Translations under genes and position numbers: made by a program | The notes under the pieces: model-generated | Seen by the model: the letters and a program-made list of their open reading frames with translations, nothing else | Told to the model about the DNA's origin: nothing | Databases searched by the model: none | In this document: one piece after another, positions 1 to 8,226 of the stretch | Position numbering within the stretch: position 1 is the first letter of the stretch | How the letters are laid out: every line of letters starts with the position of its first letter | NCBI GenBank assembly: GCA_023386865.1 | Contig: JAEWIV010000424.1 | Location: 1 to 13,992 of the forward strand | Source of the DNA: Pseudomonadota bacterium | GTDB taxonomy: Bacteria > Pseudomonadota > Alphaproteobacteria > Reyranellales > Reyranellaceae | Length of the DNA stretch: 13,992 bases | Direction: 5' to 3'

Positions 1-326
1 CCACGCAGGCGGTGCCGCCGGGGCTGCTGCTGCCGCTGCTCGCCCTTGCCGGCGCGGCGGGCGGCGCGACCGGCCCGTCGCGTGACATGATCGTGCGCGG
101 CGCCACGCCGCCGGGCGCCTCGGGGAAGGTCTTCGGTTTCGTGTACTCGGGCCTCGACGTCGGTTCGTTCGCCGCACCGCCGCTGTTCGGCTTACTGATG
201 GGGGCGGCGATGCCCGCCATGATCTTTTGGATCGCCGTCGGCCTCTACGTCGTCAACGCCGGCCTTGTCATGATGATCAGGCAGAACACCGGATCGACGG
301 TCGTTCGGCCCGCCGCTGCCGAATAG
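1..326 (+). CDS. MFS transporter, C-terminal fragment (5' end outside window)
   Basis: This is the 3' end of a membrane transporter. The reading frame is open from base 3 and ends at TAG 324-326; the start lies upstream of the window, so about 107 residues are visible. They contain hydrophobic segments separated by small loops: a Leu/Ala/Gly-rich helix at the left edge, then a loop with GPSRDMIVRGATPPGASGKV, then two further helices ending in LYVVNAGLVMMI and a short polar tail. The loop (charged residues, then G-x-V-F-G-F-V-Y-S-G) resembles the inter-helix loop in the C-terminal half of major facilitator superfamily permeases, which move small solutes across the inner membrane. The substrate cannot be inferred. 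The gene converges on the ABC-F gene with only 6 nt between the stop codons and no visible terminator. The family call is fairly safe; subfamily is unknown. Confidence 0.7.
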   Translation, partial: TQAVPPGLLLPLLALAGAAGGATGPSRDMIVRGATPPGASGKVFGFVYSGLDVGSFAAPPLFGLLMGAAMPAMIFWIAVGLYVVNAGLVMMIRQNTGSTVVRPAAAE

Positions 327-332
327 CTCGCC

Positions 333-2237
<1,905 letters not shown>

Positions 2238-2262
2238 GGGGCCGCGGCGTTTAGCACGCGAA

Positions 2263-2300
2263 AAGCCGGGGTCCAACCGGCTTGCCGGTCCGGAACCCCG
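2263..2300 (-). promoter_or_regulatory. Nested inverted repeats in the ABC-F/ndk divergent region; possible leader attenuator
   Basis: Three overlapping dyads are visible. ACCGGC-TT-GCCGGT (2276-2289) is a perfect 6+6 palindrome. AAGCCGG (2263-2269) pairs with CCGGCTT (2277-2283) across a 7-nt loop. CGGGGT (2267-2272) pairs with ACCCCG (2295-2300), nearly centred on the first palindrome. Read on the minus strand, the AAGCCGG segment can pair either with the preceding CCGGC or with the following CCGGCTT, and the latter is followed by two more Ts. That is the layout of an antiterminator/terminator pair about 25 nt before the ABC-F start codon. On the plus strand the same dyad covers the ndk -35 box and could be an operator. 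The repeats are seen directly; any regulatory role is inference. GC-rich sequence yields such dyads easily, and the T run is short. Confidence 0.35.
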
Positions 2301-2310
2301 CGTTTATAAG
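2282..2310 (+). promoter_or_regulatory. Sigma70-type promoter of ndk
   Basis: TTGCCG (2282-2287) and TATAAG (2305-2310) are separated by exactly 17 nt, a near-consensus housekeeping promoter in otherwise GC-rich sequence. It would start transcription near 2317 and give ndk a leader of about 35 nt. The minus strand of the same AT-rich core reads TATAAA (2303-2308), so a divergent promoter for the ABC-F gene may share the region, but its -35 match is poor. Confidence 0.65.
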
Positions 2311-2338
2311 GCGCGCCCACGCGCTGAAAGCACACGCT

Positions 2339-2346
2339 GGAGAGGG
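2339..2346 (+). promoter_or_regulatory. Ribosome binding site of ndk
   Basis: GGAGAGGG sits 4 nt before ATG 2351. It fixes the ndk start there rather than at the in-frame TTG 2282, which lies within the promoter. Confidence 0.75.
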
Positions 2347-2350
2347 ATTT

Positions 2351-2773
2351 ATGGCCGTCGAACGCACTTTCTCGATCATCAAGCCGGACGCGACGCGCCG
2401 GAACCTGACCGGCAAGATCAACGCCCGGTTCGAAGAGAAGGGCCTGCGCATCGTGGCCCAGAAGCGCATCTGGATGAGCCGGCAGCAGGCCGAGACATTC
2501 TACGGCGTGCACAAGGAGCGGCCGTTCTTCAACGACCTTTGCAAGTTCATGACCTCGGGCCCGGTGGTCGTGCAGGTGCTGGAAGGCGAGGGCGCGATCG
2601 CCAAGAACCGCGAGATCATGGGCGCCACCAACCCGGCCAACGCCGCGGCGGGCACGATCCGCAAGGACTTCGCCGAGTCGATCGAGGCCAACTCGGTGCA
2701 CGGCTCTGATTCGCCCGAGAACGCCGCGATCGAAATCGCCTACTTCTTCGCCGGCTGCGAGATCGTCGGCTGA
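2351..2773 (+). CDS. ndk: Nucleoside diphosphate kinase
   Basis: The cytoplasmic enzyme transfers the gamma phosphate of ATP to other (d)NDPs through a phosphohistidine intermediate, balancing the NTP and dNTP pools. The protein has 140 residues, the usual bacterial length. It opens with ERTFSIIKPDATRRNLTGKI, the conserved N-terminal strand and helix. It carries GATNPANAAAGTIRKDF (91-107) and the active-site motif NSVHGSDS, whose His117 is the phosphorylated residue and matches the position in E. coli Ndk. All expected motifs are intact. The ATG follows a strong GGAGAGGG site, a good promoter lies upstream, and a clean hairpin terminator lies just downstream, so ndk appears to be a single-gene transcript. 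It is divergent from the ABC-F gene and convergent with the small oxidase-like gene. Identification is secure. Confidence 0.97.
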   Translation: MAVERTFSIIKPDATRRNLTGKINARFEEKGLRIVAQKRIWMSRQQAETFYGVHKERPFFNDLCKFMTSGPVVVQVLEGEGAIAKNREIMGATNPANAAAGTIRKDFAESIEANSVHGSDSPENAAIEIAYFFAGCEIVG

Positions 2774-2775
2774 CG

Positions 2776-2807
2776 AAAAAGCGGCCCGGAAGGGCCGCTT
2801 CTTTTTT
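2776..2807. terminator. Rho-independent terminator, probably bidirectional
   Basis: AGCGGCCC (2780-2787) pairs perfectly with GGGCCGCT (2792-2799) around a GGAA loop and is followed by TTCTTTTTT. On the opposite strand the same stem is followed by a run of five Ts. It lies between ndk (ends 2773) and the minus-strand small gene (ends 2824), so it can terminate both convergent transcripts. Confidence 0.92.
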
Positions 2808-2823
2808 GCGTTGTCGCCGCGCG

Positions 2824-3030
2824 TCAACTCATGACGGCGAAGGCCACCAGCAGAGCGAGGGTGCCGCCGATGCCGAACAACAGGGCGAAGACCGGCGTGT
2901 TGCCGACCAGGCCGAGCGCCATGCAGGCGAGCAGCAGCACGATGAACAGGATGGAGAACAGCACCAGTTTGTTGAACGAAGTGTAGGTGCTGAGATGGGC
3001 GGGGTAGTCGTCGTCCTTCGCGTCGGCCAT
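2824..3030 (-). CDS. Small two-helix membrane protein, aa3-type cytochrome c oxidase subunit IV-like
   Basis: This is a 68-residue protein with an acidic, soluble N terminus (MADAKDDDYPAHLSTYTSF) followed by two predicted membrane helices at about 21-41 and 46-67. The D-Y-x-x-H-x-x-T-Y-x-x-F-x-K lead-in before the first helix resembles the bacterial aa3 oxidase subunit IV family (COX4_pro_2), small accessory subunits of alphaproteobacterial haem-copper oxidases. A second helix is more than the minimal family member has. No other oxidase gene is in the window, so the role rests on that short motif. I chose ATG 3028-3030 because upstream sequence in the frame overlaps the end of purN and is low-complexity Arg/Gly. 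The gene lies 41 nt after purN on the same strand and may be read through from purMN or from a promoter at 3061-3089. It could instead be an unrelated small membrane protein. Confidence 0.6.
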   Translation of the reverse strand: MADAKDDDYPAHLSTYTSFNKLVLFSILFIVLLLACMALGLVGNTPVFALLFGIGGTLALLVAFAVMS

Positions 3031-3060
3031 TGTGCTCGGTGGTCCTCGTTTGGTCAGGGT

Positions 3061-3089
3061 CTTATAGCGAACTAGGCATCGGGCGAGAA
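3061..3089 (-). promoter_or_regulatory. Candidate promoter for the subunit IV-like gene
   Basis: On the minus strand, TTCTCG (3089-3084) and TATAAG (3066-3061) are 17 nt apart, overlapping the last codons of purN. The -10 is good and the -35 weak (3 of 6). It would start transcription near 3055 and let the small membrane gene be expressed independently of purMN. Confidence 0.4.
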
Positions 3090-3722
3090 GAGGAGCGTCG
3101 CGCCCGGCGGCACGCCGGCGACGGCCACCTGCGCCCCCGATACCGACAGGCGGCCCTCCGCGAACCACCGCACGACCAGGGGATAAAGCCGGTGCTCCTG
3201 GCGCAGGATGCGGGCCGCAAGCCGGTCGGCGTCATCGCCCGGCAGCACCGGCACGGCCGCCTGGGCAATGATCGGCCCGGCGTCGAGGTCGGGCGTCACG
3301 AAATGCACCGTGCAGCCGCTGATGCGGACGCCGGCATCGAGCGCCTGCTGCTGGACGCGCAAGCCGGGAAAGGCCGGCAGCAGGGAAGGGTGGATATTGA
3401 TGATCCGATCCTTCCAGTGTGTCGAAAACCACGGGCTCTGAATGCGCATGAAGCCGGCCAGCGCGACCAGGCCGACGCCGTGTTTCTCCAGCTCTGCCGA
3501 GATGCTGCGGTCGAAAGTCTCGCGGTCGGGAAATTCCTTGTGCGAGATCGCTGAGGTCGCGATGCCCGCGTCCCGGGCGAGCCCGAGGCCCGGCGCGTTC
3601 GCGACATTGCTGACGACGACGGCGATCTCGGCGGGGTAGTCCGCCCCTTTCGCCGCCTCGATCAGCGCGGCCATGTTGCTGCCGCGGCCCGAGATCAGGA
3701 TCCCGACCTTCAGCTTCGCCAT
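3072..3722 (-). CDS. purN: Phosphoribosylglycinamide formyltransferase (GART)
   Basis: The enzyme transfers a formyl group from 10-formyl-tetrahydrofolate to glycinamide ribonucleotide, the third step of de novo purine synthesis, in the cytosol. The protein has 216 residues, normal for PurN. It begins with the phosphate-binding motif ILISGRGSNMAALI (8-21). The catalytic segment INIHPSLLPAFPG supplies Asn109 and His111. SGCTVHFVTPDLDAGPII supplies His140 and the catalytic Asp147, so the Asn/His/Asp triad known from E. coli PurN is complete. The ATG at 3720-3722 lies inside the end of purM: the two genes overlap by 13 nt, which implies translational coupling, and no strong ribosome binding site is visible. 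Transcription continues toward the subunit IV-like gene. Identification is secure. Confidence 0.97.
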   Translation of the reverse strand: MAKLKVGILISGRGSNMAALIEAAKGADYPAEIAVVVSNVANAPGLGLARDAGIATSAISHKEFPDRETFDRSISAELEKHGVGLVALAGFMRIQSPWFSTHWKDRIINIHPSLLPAFPGLRVQQQALDAGVRISGCTVHFVTPDLDAGPIIAQAAVPVLPGDDADRLAARILRQEHRLYPLVVRWFAEGRLSVSGAQVAVAGVPPGATLLFSPDA

Positions 3723-4813
3723 AGGCTTTCGGCGTGATCGACCACGCAGTCGGCCTCGCTCCGTGGCGCAGCCTCGATGACGCCGACCTCATGCACGCGT
3801 TCGCCGGCATCGTTCAGGGCCTGGGCGACTCGGGCCGCATCGCCAGCGGCGGCGACCACGACCATCCCCAGCCCGCAATTGAAGGTCCGCAGCATGTCGT
3901 CGGTCGGCACCTGACCCACGTCGCGCAGCCAGCGGAACATGGCCGGCGCCGACCATTGCCGCGCGTCGAGGCGCGCGCGGGTCCCGTCGGGCAGGCAGCG
4001 CGGCACGTTGCCGGGCAATCCGCCGCCGGTGATGTGCGCCAGCCCCTTGACGGCGCCAGTGGCGCGCATCACCCCAAGCAGAGGCTTCACGTAGATGCGC
4101 GTCGGTTCGAGCAGCAGCTGGCCGAGCGGGCCCTCGGCGAAGGGGGCGGCGTCGTCATAGCCCAGGCCGCTGCGCGCCACGATGCGGCGCACCAGCGAGA
4201 AGCCGTTCGAATGGGCGCCGCTTGACGCCAGGCCGAGCACGATGTCGCCGGCCGCGATGTCGGGGCGCGGCAGCAGGGCATCGCGTTCGGCAGCGCCGAC
4301 GGAGAAACCGGCGAGATCGTAGTCGCCCTCGGCGTACATGCCGGGCATCTCCGCGGTCTCTCCGCCGACCAGGGCACAGCCCGCGCGGCGGCAGCCCTCG
4401 GCGATCCCGGCGATGACGCGGCGGCCGACTTCGAGATCGAGCTTGCCGCTGGCGTAGTAGTCGAGGAAGAACAGCGGCTCCGCGCCCTGCACGACGATGT
4501 CGTTGACGCACATCGCCACCAGGTCGATGCCGACCGTGTCGGGAATGCCCGCCTCGATCGCGACCTTGAGCTTGGTGCCGACGCCATCGGTGCCCGAGAC
4601 CAGGATCGGGTCCTTGAAGCCCGCGGCCTTGAGATCGAACAAGCCGCCAAAGCCGCCGAGCCCGCCCATGACACCGCGCCGGTCGGTGCTCCGTGCCAGC
4701 GGCTTGATGTGCTCGACCAGTGCGTCGCCCGCATCGATATCGACGCCGGCGTCCTTGTAGGTCAGGGGCGGCCGATTGTGGCCTTGTTTGTCGGGAGGCG
4801 CGTCGGGCTTCAA
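3710..4813 (-). CDS. purM: Phosphoribosylformylglycinamidine cyclo-ligase (AIR synthetase)
   Basis: The enzyme closes the imidazole ring of formylglycinamidine ribonucleotide with ATP, the fifth step of de novo purine synthesis. The 367-residue frame contains the family hallmarks LTYKDAGVDI (17-26), SGTDGVGTK (73-81), VNDIVVQGAEPLFFLDYYA (103-121), GGETAEMPGMY (150-160), SSGAHSNGFSLVRR and HITGGGLPGNVPR. Typical length is about 345-370. The start is placed at TTG 4811-4813. No in-frame ATG or GTG exists between the upstream stop and the conserved LTYKDAG block, so a TTG start is the only good choice; it gives a 16-residue polar lead-in. No strong ribosome binding site is visible. purM leads purN in a two-gene overlapping unit, and only 60 nt separate it from the divergent DUF2066 gene. 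I saw no convincing promoter in that gap. Function is secure; the exact start is less so. Confidence 0.95.
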   Translation of the reverse strand: MKPDAPPDKQGHNRPPLTYKDAGVDIDAGDALVEHIKPLARSTDRRGVMGGLGGFGGLFDLKAAGFKDPILVSGTDGVGTKLKVAIEAGIPDTVGIDLVAMCVNDIVVQGAEPLFFLDYYASGKLDLEVGRRVIAGIAEGCRRAGCALVGGETAEMPGMYAEGDYDLAGFSVGAAERDALLPRPDIAAGDIVLGLASSGAHSNGFSLVRRIVARSGLGYDDAAPFAEGPLGQLLLEPTRIYVKPLLGVMRATGAVKGLAHITGGGLPGNVPRCLPDGTRARLDARQWSAPAMFRWLRDVGQVPTDDMLRTFNCGLGMVVVAAAGDAARVAQALNDAGERVHEVGVIEAAPRSEADCVVDHAESLWRS

Positions 4814-4873
4814 GCCGGGCTCGTTCGTGCTAGATAGGTGGCCGCGAACATAGCCAAAAACCGGTCATCCGCA

Positions 4874-5947
4874 ATGCCGCCAGTCCGCTGGTTTTCCACG
4901 ATCGCCACGTTCCTGATGGCGACTCTCTGCCTGTGCGGCGGCGCATTTGCGCAGGCCGGCAACACATACACCGTGACCGGCGTCGACGTCGACGTGACGG
5001 CCCCCGATGCCGTGCAGGCGCGTCAGCAGGGCATCGCCGAGGCGCGGCGCAAGGCGGCCAAGATGCTGGTCGACCGCGTCGTGGCGCCGGAAGACCGTGC
5101 CCGCGTCACGATCCCGAGCGATGCGAACCTCGAGGGCATGGTGCGCGGCATCGAATTCGTGCGCGAGCGTTCCGCGCCCGGGCGCTACATCGGCACGCTC
5201 AATGTCGTCTTCCAACCCGACCCGGTGAAAGCCTGGCTCGGCCAGTCCGGCGTCAGGATCGCCGAGACTGTGTCGCGGTCCGCCCTGGTGGCTCCACTGT
5301 GGAAGGGCAAGGCGGGCGTCGAGCCACTCGACGATCGCAATGCCTGGCGCGAAGCGTGGCGCACTCTCGATACGGCGGGCAGCACGGTGCCGGTGACGGT
5401 GCTGCGTGGCGACCAACTCGACCAGAACGCGGTGACCGCCGAGCAGCTCTATGTCGGCGACGTGTCTGCGCTCGCCCGCCTCAACGAGCGCTACCGCGCG
5501 CCGACCATCGTGGTGGCGATCGTCGAGGGCGACAAGGATGGCGGCCCGCTCACCGTCGGTGGGCTGCGTTACGATGCCCAGACCGGTGCGCGCAGCGAGA
5601 TCCCGCGGACCACTGTTTCCGACACAGGCCAGCTCGCCGGCGCGGCCAAGGAGGTCCACCAGAAGCTCGACGAGCAGTGGCGTAGCGTGGCCACCGTCCG
5701 CCGCGATTCGCAGGACACGATCGACGTCTACGTTCCGATCCGGGCGCTGGGCGACTGGGTGCAGGTGCGCCAGCGGCTGGGCGGCGTGCCGGCGCTCAAG
5801 AGCGTCGTGGTGCGCCAGCTGGAGTCCGATCGTGCCGAGCTCAGGCTGGAGTATTTCGGCACTACCGACGAGCTGCAGCGCACGCTGGCTTCGGCCGGGC
5901 TGGCGCTCGACAGGGAAGCCGACAAGTGGCGATTGCAGATCCGGTGA
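4874..5947 (+). CDS. Secreted DUF2066 domain protein, function unknown
   Basis: This is a 357-residue protein with an N-terminal signal peptide: a short basic start (MPPVRW), a hydrophobic core to about residue 22, then GGAFA and likely cleavage before QAGN (after residue 26). The mature part begins YTVTGVDVDVTAPDAVQARQ, then a Lys/Arg/Ala helix, then a region around GRYIGTLNVVFQPDPVKAWL, which is the DUF2066 pattern. No catalytic motif and no further membrane helix is apparent. DUF2066 proteins are periplasmic or envelope-associated and have no established function that I know of. The gene heads the operon with the AI-2E permease and hda, an arrangement I recall as common in proteobacteria, with purM and purN beside it. 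ATG 4874 was preferred over an in-frame GTG at 4838 because it gives a compact signal peptide; no ribosome binding site is clear for either. Confidence 0.82.
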   Translation: MPPVRWFSTIATFLMATLCLCGGAFAQAGNTYTVTGVDVDVTAPDAVQARQQGIAEARRKAAKMLVDRVVAPEDRARVTIPSDANLEGMVRGIEFVRERSAPGRYIGTLNVVFQPDPVKAWLGQSGVRIAETVSRSALVAPLWKGKAGVEPLDDRNAWREAWRTLDTAGSTVPVTVLRGDQLDQNAVTAEQLYVGDVSALARLNERYRAPTIVVAIVEGDKDGGPLTVGGLRYDAQTGARSEIPRTTVSDTGQLAGAAKEVHQKLDEQWRSVATVRRDSQDTIDVYVPIRALGDWVQVRQRLGGVPALKSVVVRQLESDRAELRLEYFGTTDELQRTLASAGLALDREADKWRLQIR

Positions 5948-5969
5948 TCGCGGTCGCGAGGGCTGACAG

Positions 5970-7052
5970 ATGACCGCCACCGGGCAGCCCGCACGCTGGC
6001 GCTTCTGGGTGGCGGTGGCCGTCGTCTTCCTGCTCTTGCTGTGGCTGCTGAACGACATCCTCTTGCCGTTCGTGGTCGGCATCGTGGTCGCCTACTTCCT
6101 CGACCCGATCGTGGTGCGTCTGCAGCGGCTCGGCATGTCGCGCACGTGGGCGACCACCTCCGTGACGATCCTCGCGGCGCTGATCGCCGTCGGCGTGGCG
6201 ATGGCAATCCTGCCGCCGCTGTTCGGCCAGCTCCAATCGCTGATCCTCAGCCTGCCCGAGTACACGGTGAAGCTGGCGACCCGCATCACGCCGCTGATCG
6301 ACCCGATCCGCGAGCGCCTCGATCTTCCACCGCTCAGCGTCAACGAGTTGCAGGCCGAGGTCACCCAGCGGGCCGGCCAGGTGCTGGCGGTCGCCGGAAC
6401 GGTTGCCGGGAAGCTGGCACAGGGTGGCCTCGCGGTTTTCAACCTGCTGGCGCTGCTGTTCCTGACACCGGTCGTCACCTTCTACCTGCTGCGCGACTGG
6501 GAGAGGCTGCTCGCCGCGATCGACGGCGCCTTGCCGCGTGATCACGCCGACACCATCCGTAAGCTCGCCCACGAGTCCAACGCCGCCATCGCCGGCTACG
6601 TGCGCGGACAGGCGCTGGTCTGCCTTTCGCTCGGCAGCATCTACGCCATCGGCCTGTCGCTCGTCGGGCTGCAGTTCGGCCTGGTCATCGGCCTGATCGC
6701 CGGCGCCATCTCGTTCATCCCCTTTGTCGGCACCTTCGTCGGCGCGGTGATGGCGCTCGGCATGGCGCTGGTGCAGTTTCCGCCGGACTGGGTGGGCGTG
6801 GTCAAGGTCGCGGTGGTGTTCGTCGTCGGCCAGATGCTGGAGGGAAACGTGCTGTCGCCCAAGCTGGTCGGCGACAGAGTCGGGTTGCATCCGGTGTGGA
6901 TCATGTTCGCGTTGTTGGCGGGCGGAGCGCTGTTCGGTTTCGTGGGCGTCCTGATCGCCGTGCCGGTGGCGGCCGTGGCGGGGGTGCTGATGCGTCACCT
7001 CATCGGCCGCTATCGCGAAAGCCAATACTATCGCGGCGTCGATGGCGGCTGA
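5970..7052 (+). CDS. AI-2E family transporter (PerM/TqsA-like permease)
   Basis: This is a 360-residue inner-membrane protein of the AI-2E transporter family, normally about 350 residues. Predicted helices lie at about 11-28, 30-46, 62-84, 152-174, 212-236, 237-264, 276-292 and 306-345 (two). A soluble, charged region lies at about 85-150. Conserved motifs include FIPFVGTFVGAV (249-260), EGNVLSPKLVGDRVGLHP (291-308) and FGFVGVLIAVPVAA (322-335). The family name comes from TqsA, but most members have no demonstrated role in autoinducer transport; some are cation/proton antiporters, so the substrate here is unknown. The ATG is preceded by GAGGG (5958-5962) at a 7-nt spacing. The gene starts 22 nt after the DUF2066 gene and ends 3 nt before hda, which suggests cotranscription and translational coupling with both. 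Confidence 0.92.
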   Translation: MTATGQPARWRFWVAVAVVFLLLLWLLNDILLPFVVGIVVAYFLDPIVVRLQRLGMSRTWATTSVTILAALIAVGVAMAILPPLFGQLQSLILSLPEYTVKLATRITPLIDPIRERLDLPPLSVNELQAEVTQRAGQVLAVAGTVAGKLAQGGLAVFNLLALLFLTPVVTFYLLRDWERLLAAIDGALPRDHADTIRKLAHESNAAIAGYVRGQALVCLSLGSIYAIGLSLVGLQFGLVIGLIAGAISFIPFVGTFVGAVMALGMALVQFPPDWVGVVKVAVVFVVGQMLEGNVLSPKLVGDRVGLHPVWIMFALLAGGALFGFVGVLIAVPVAAVAGVLMRHLIGRYRESQYYRGVDGG

Positions 7053-7055
7053 GCG

Positions 7056-7739
7056 ATGCCCCGCCAGCTCACCTTCGACCTCGCCCTGCCGTCGCCGACC
7101 TATGCCCGCGAGGACTTCGTCGTGGCCGAGGGTAATCGCGAGGCGCTGGCCTGGATCGACCGCTGGCCCGACTGGCCGGCGCCGGCCCTGGCGCTCGGCG
7201 GCCCGCCGGGGTGCGGCAAGACCCATCTGGCGCGCATCTGGGCCGTGCGCACCGGTGCAGTGGTGATCGACGGCGGCGCGCTCGACGGCAAGAGCGTTGC
7301 CGATCTCGCCGAGCTGATCGCGGCGTCGCCCGCGCTCGTCATCGATAGCGCCGACAAGGCGCCTGAGCGCGCGCTGTTCCATCTCTACAATCTCGCGCGC
7401 GAGCATCGCCGCCATCTCCTGCTGGTGGCCGAGGCTTTGCCGGCGCACTGGAAGATCGCCTTGCCCGATCTCGCCTCGCGGCTGCGCGCTGCGCCCGCCG
7501 TCGCCGTGGCGCCGCCTGACGACGAGCTGCTCGGCTCGATCATCCTGAAGCAGCTCGGCGATCGGCAATTGCACGCCGCGCCCGGCGTCGTGCACTATCT
7601 GGTGTCGCACATGGAGCGGTCGGCCGAGGCGGCGCGACGTGTCGTTGCCGCGCTCGACCGCCGTGCGCTGGCGGAGCGTCGCGAGATCGACCGCCGGCTG
7701 GCGGCCGACGTGCTGGAGGAGCTCGCCGGCTCGACGTGA
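7056..7739 (+). CDS. hda: DnaA regulatory inactivator Hda (DnaA-like AAA+ protein)
   Basis: Hda is bound to the DNA-loaded beta clamp and stimulates ATP hydrolysis by DnaA after initiation, preventing over-initiation (RIDA, defined in E. coli). The protein has 227 residues and is a DnaA AAA+ domain without the DNA-binding domain, the usual Hda layout. The N terminus MPRQLTFDLALP contains a clamp-binding QL-x-F/L type motif. Walker A is GPPGCGKT (49-56); Walker B is ALVIDSAD (93-100). The arginine-finger box is LPDLASRLR (136-144), and a sensor II arginine is near residue 188 in MERSAEAARRVV. A duplicated or truncated DnaA can be excluded because the protein ends without a helix-turn-helix domain. 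ATG 7056 is 3 nt after the permease stop (TGA GCG ATG), so translation is probably coupled. Its link to the membrane proteins upstream is positional only. Confidence 0.92.
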   Translation: MPRQLTFDLALPSPTYAREDFVVAEGNREALAWIDRWPDWPAPALALGGPPGCGKTHLARIWAVRTGAVVIDGGALDGKSVADLAELIAASPALVIDSADKAPERALFHLYNLAREHRRHLLLVAEALPAHWKIALPDLASRLRAAPAVAVAPPDDELLGSIILKQLGDRQLHAAPGVVHYLVSHMERSAEAARRVVAALDRRALAERREIDRRLAADVLEELAGST

Positions 7740-7746
7740 GGGAGGG
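7740..7746 (+). promoter_or_regulatory. Ribosome binding site deciding the GTG start of the DUF2147 gene
   Basis: GGGAGGG directly follows the hda stop codon and precedes GTG 7750 at a standard distance. It supports a GTG start, the only choice that yields a complete signal peptide. Confidence 0.7.
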
Positions 7747-7749
7747 GCA

Positions 7750-8214
7750 GTGAGAACGATCATCCTGGCGGCGCTCTTTGGCGCGCTCGCCGCGACGACC
7801 ACTTCGGCGCAGCAGGGTTCCGTGATGGGTACCTGGCTCACCGCTTCGGGCAAGGCACAGGTTCGCATCGCGCCTTGCACCGATCCCAAGACCGGACCGA
7901 TCTGCGGCACCATCGTCGGCCTCAACAATCCCAGCGGGCCGGACGGCGCCGTCGTAGCGCCCGAGGTGGCAACCGATTGGCGCAACAGCGACCCCGCGCT
8001 GCGCAGCCGCAAGGTGCTGGGCATGCCGCTGATCTGGGGCTTCAAGAAGACGGCCAACCCCGACGAATACGAGGGAGGGCAGATCTACAACGGCGAGAAC
8101 GGCAAGACCTACAACGCCAACATCAGCCTGCAGGCGGACGGCAAGCTGCGGCTGCGTGGCTATGTCGGCACGCCGATGTTCGGCGAGACGCAGTACTGGA
8201 CGCGAGTGAATTAA
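7750..8214 (+). CDS. Secreted DUF2147 domain protein
   Basis: This is a 154-residue exported protein. The signal peptide is MRTIILAALFGALAATTTSA with likely cleavage at TSA/QQ (20/21). The mature domain follows the DUF2147 pattern closely: GTWLTASGKAQVRIAPC, then ICGTIVGLNNP, RSRKVLGMPLIWGFKK, GGQIYNGENGKTYNANI, LRLRGYVGTPMFGETQYWTR at the C terminus. Cys43 and Cys52 are the paired cysteines typical of the family and may form a disulfide in the periplasm. The family is widespread in proteobacteria, folds as a small beta-rich domain, and has no firmly assigned biochemical activity. The start is GTG 7750, 10 nt after hda, with a strong GGGAGGG site; the first in-frame ATG would remove the signal peptide. 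It sits fourth in the 4874-9006 operon. Its insertion between hda and the polyphosphate genes is probably lineage-specific (inference). Confidence 0.88.
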   Translation: MRTIILAALFGALAATTTSAQQGSVMGTWLTASGKAQVRIAPCTDPKTGPICGTIVGLNNPSGPDGAVVAPEVATDWRNSDPALRSRKVLGMPLIWGFKKTANPDEYEGGQIYNGENGKTYNANISLQADGKLRLRGYVGTPMFGETQYWTRVN

Positions 8215-8226
8215 CGGAGAGAAACG

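Noticed and set aside
2282..2350. N-terminal extension of Ndk from TTG 2282
   Set aside because: The TTG is within the -35 box and the extension does not fit the family; the GGAGAGGG site points to ATG 2351.
5970..7052. Reading the permease as an autoinducer-2 exporter and the locus as quorum sensing
   Set aside because: The family name is historical; no luxS, lsr or signalling gene is present, and no residue shows AI-2 specificity.
7344..7355. Hda Walker B reads VIDSAD, lacking the second acidic residue
   Set aside because: To my recollection E. coli Hda also lacks a second Asp there (IDN), so this is not a sign of inactivity.
5862..8057. 731-codon open frame on the minus strand across DUF2066, the permease, hda and DUF2147
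   Set aside because: It spans four well-supported plus-strand genes, and its His/Asp/Gln/Arg-rich translation is typical of the antisense frame of GC-rich genes.
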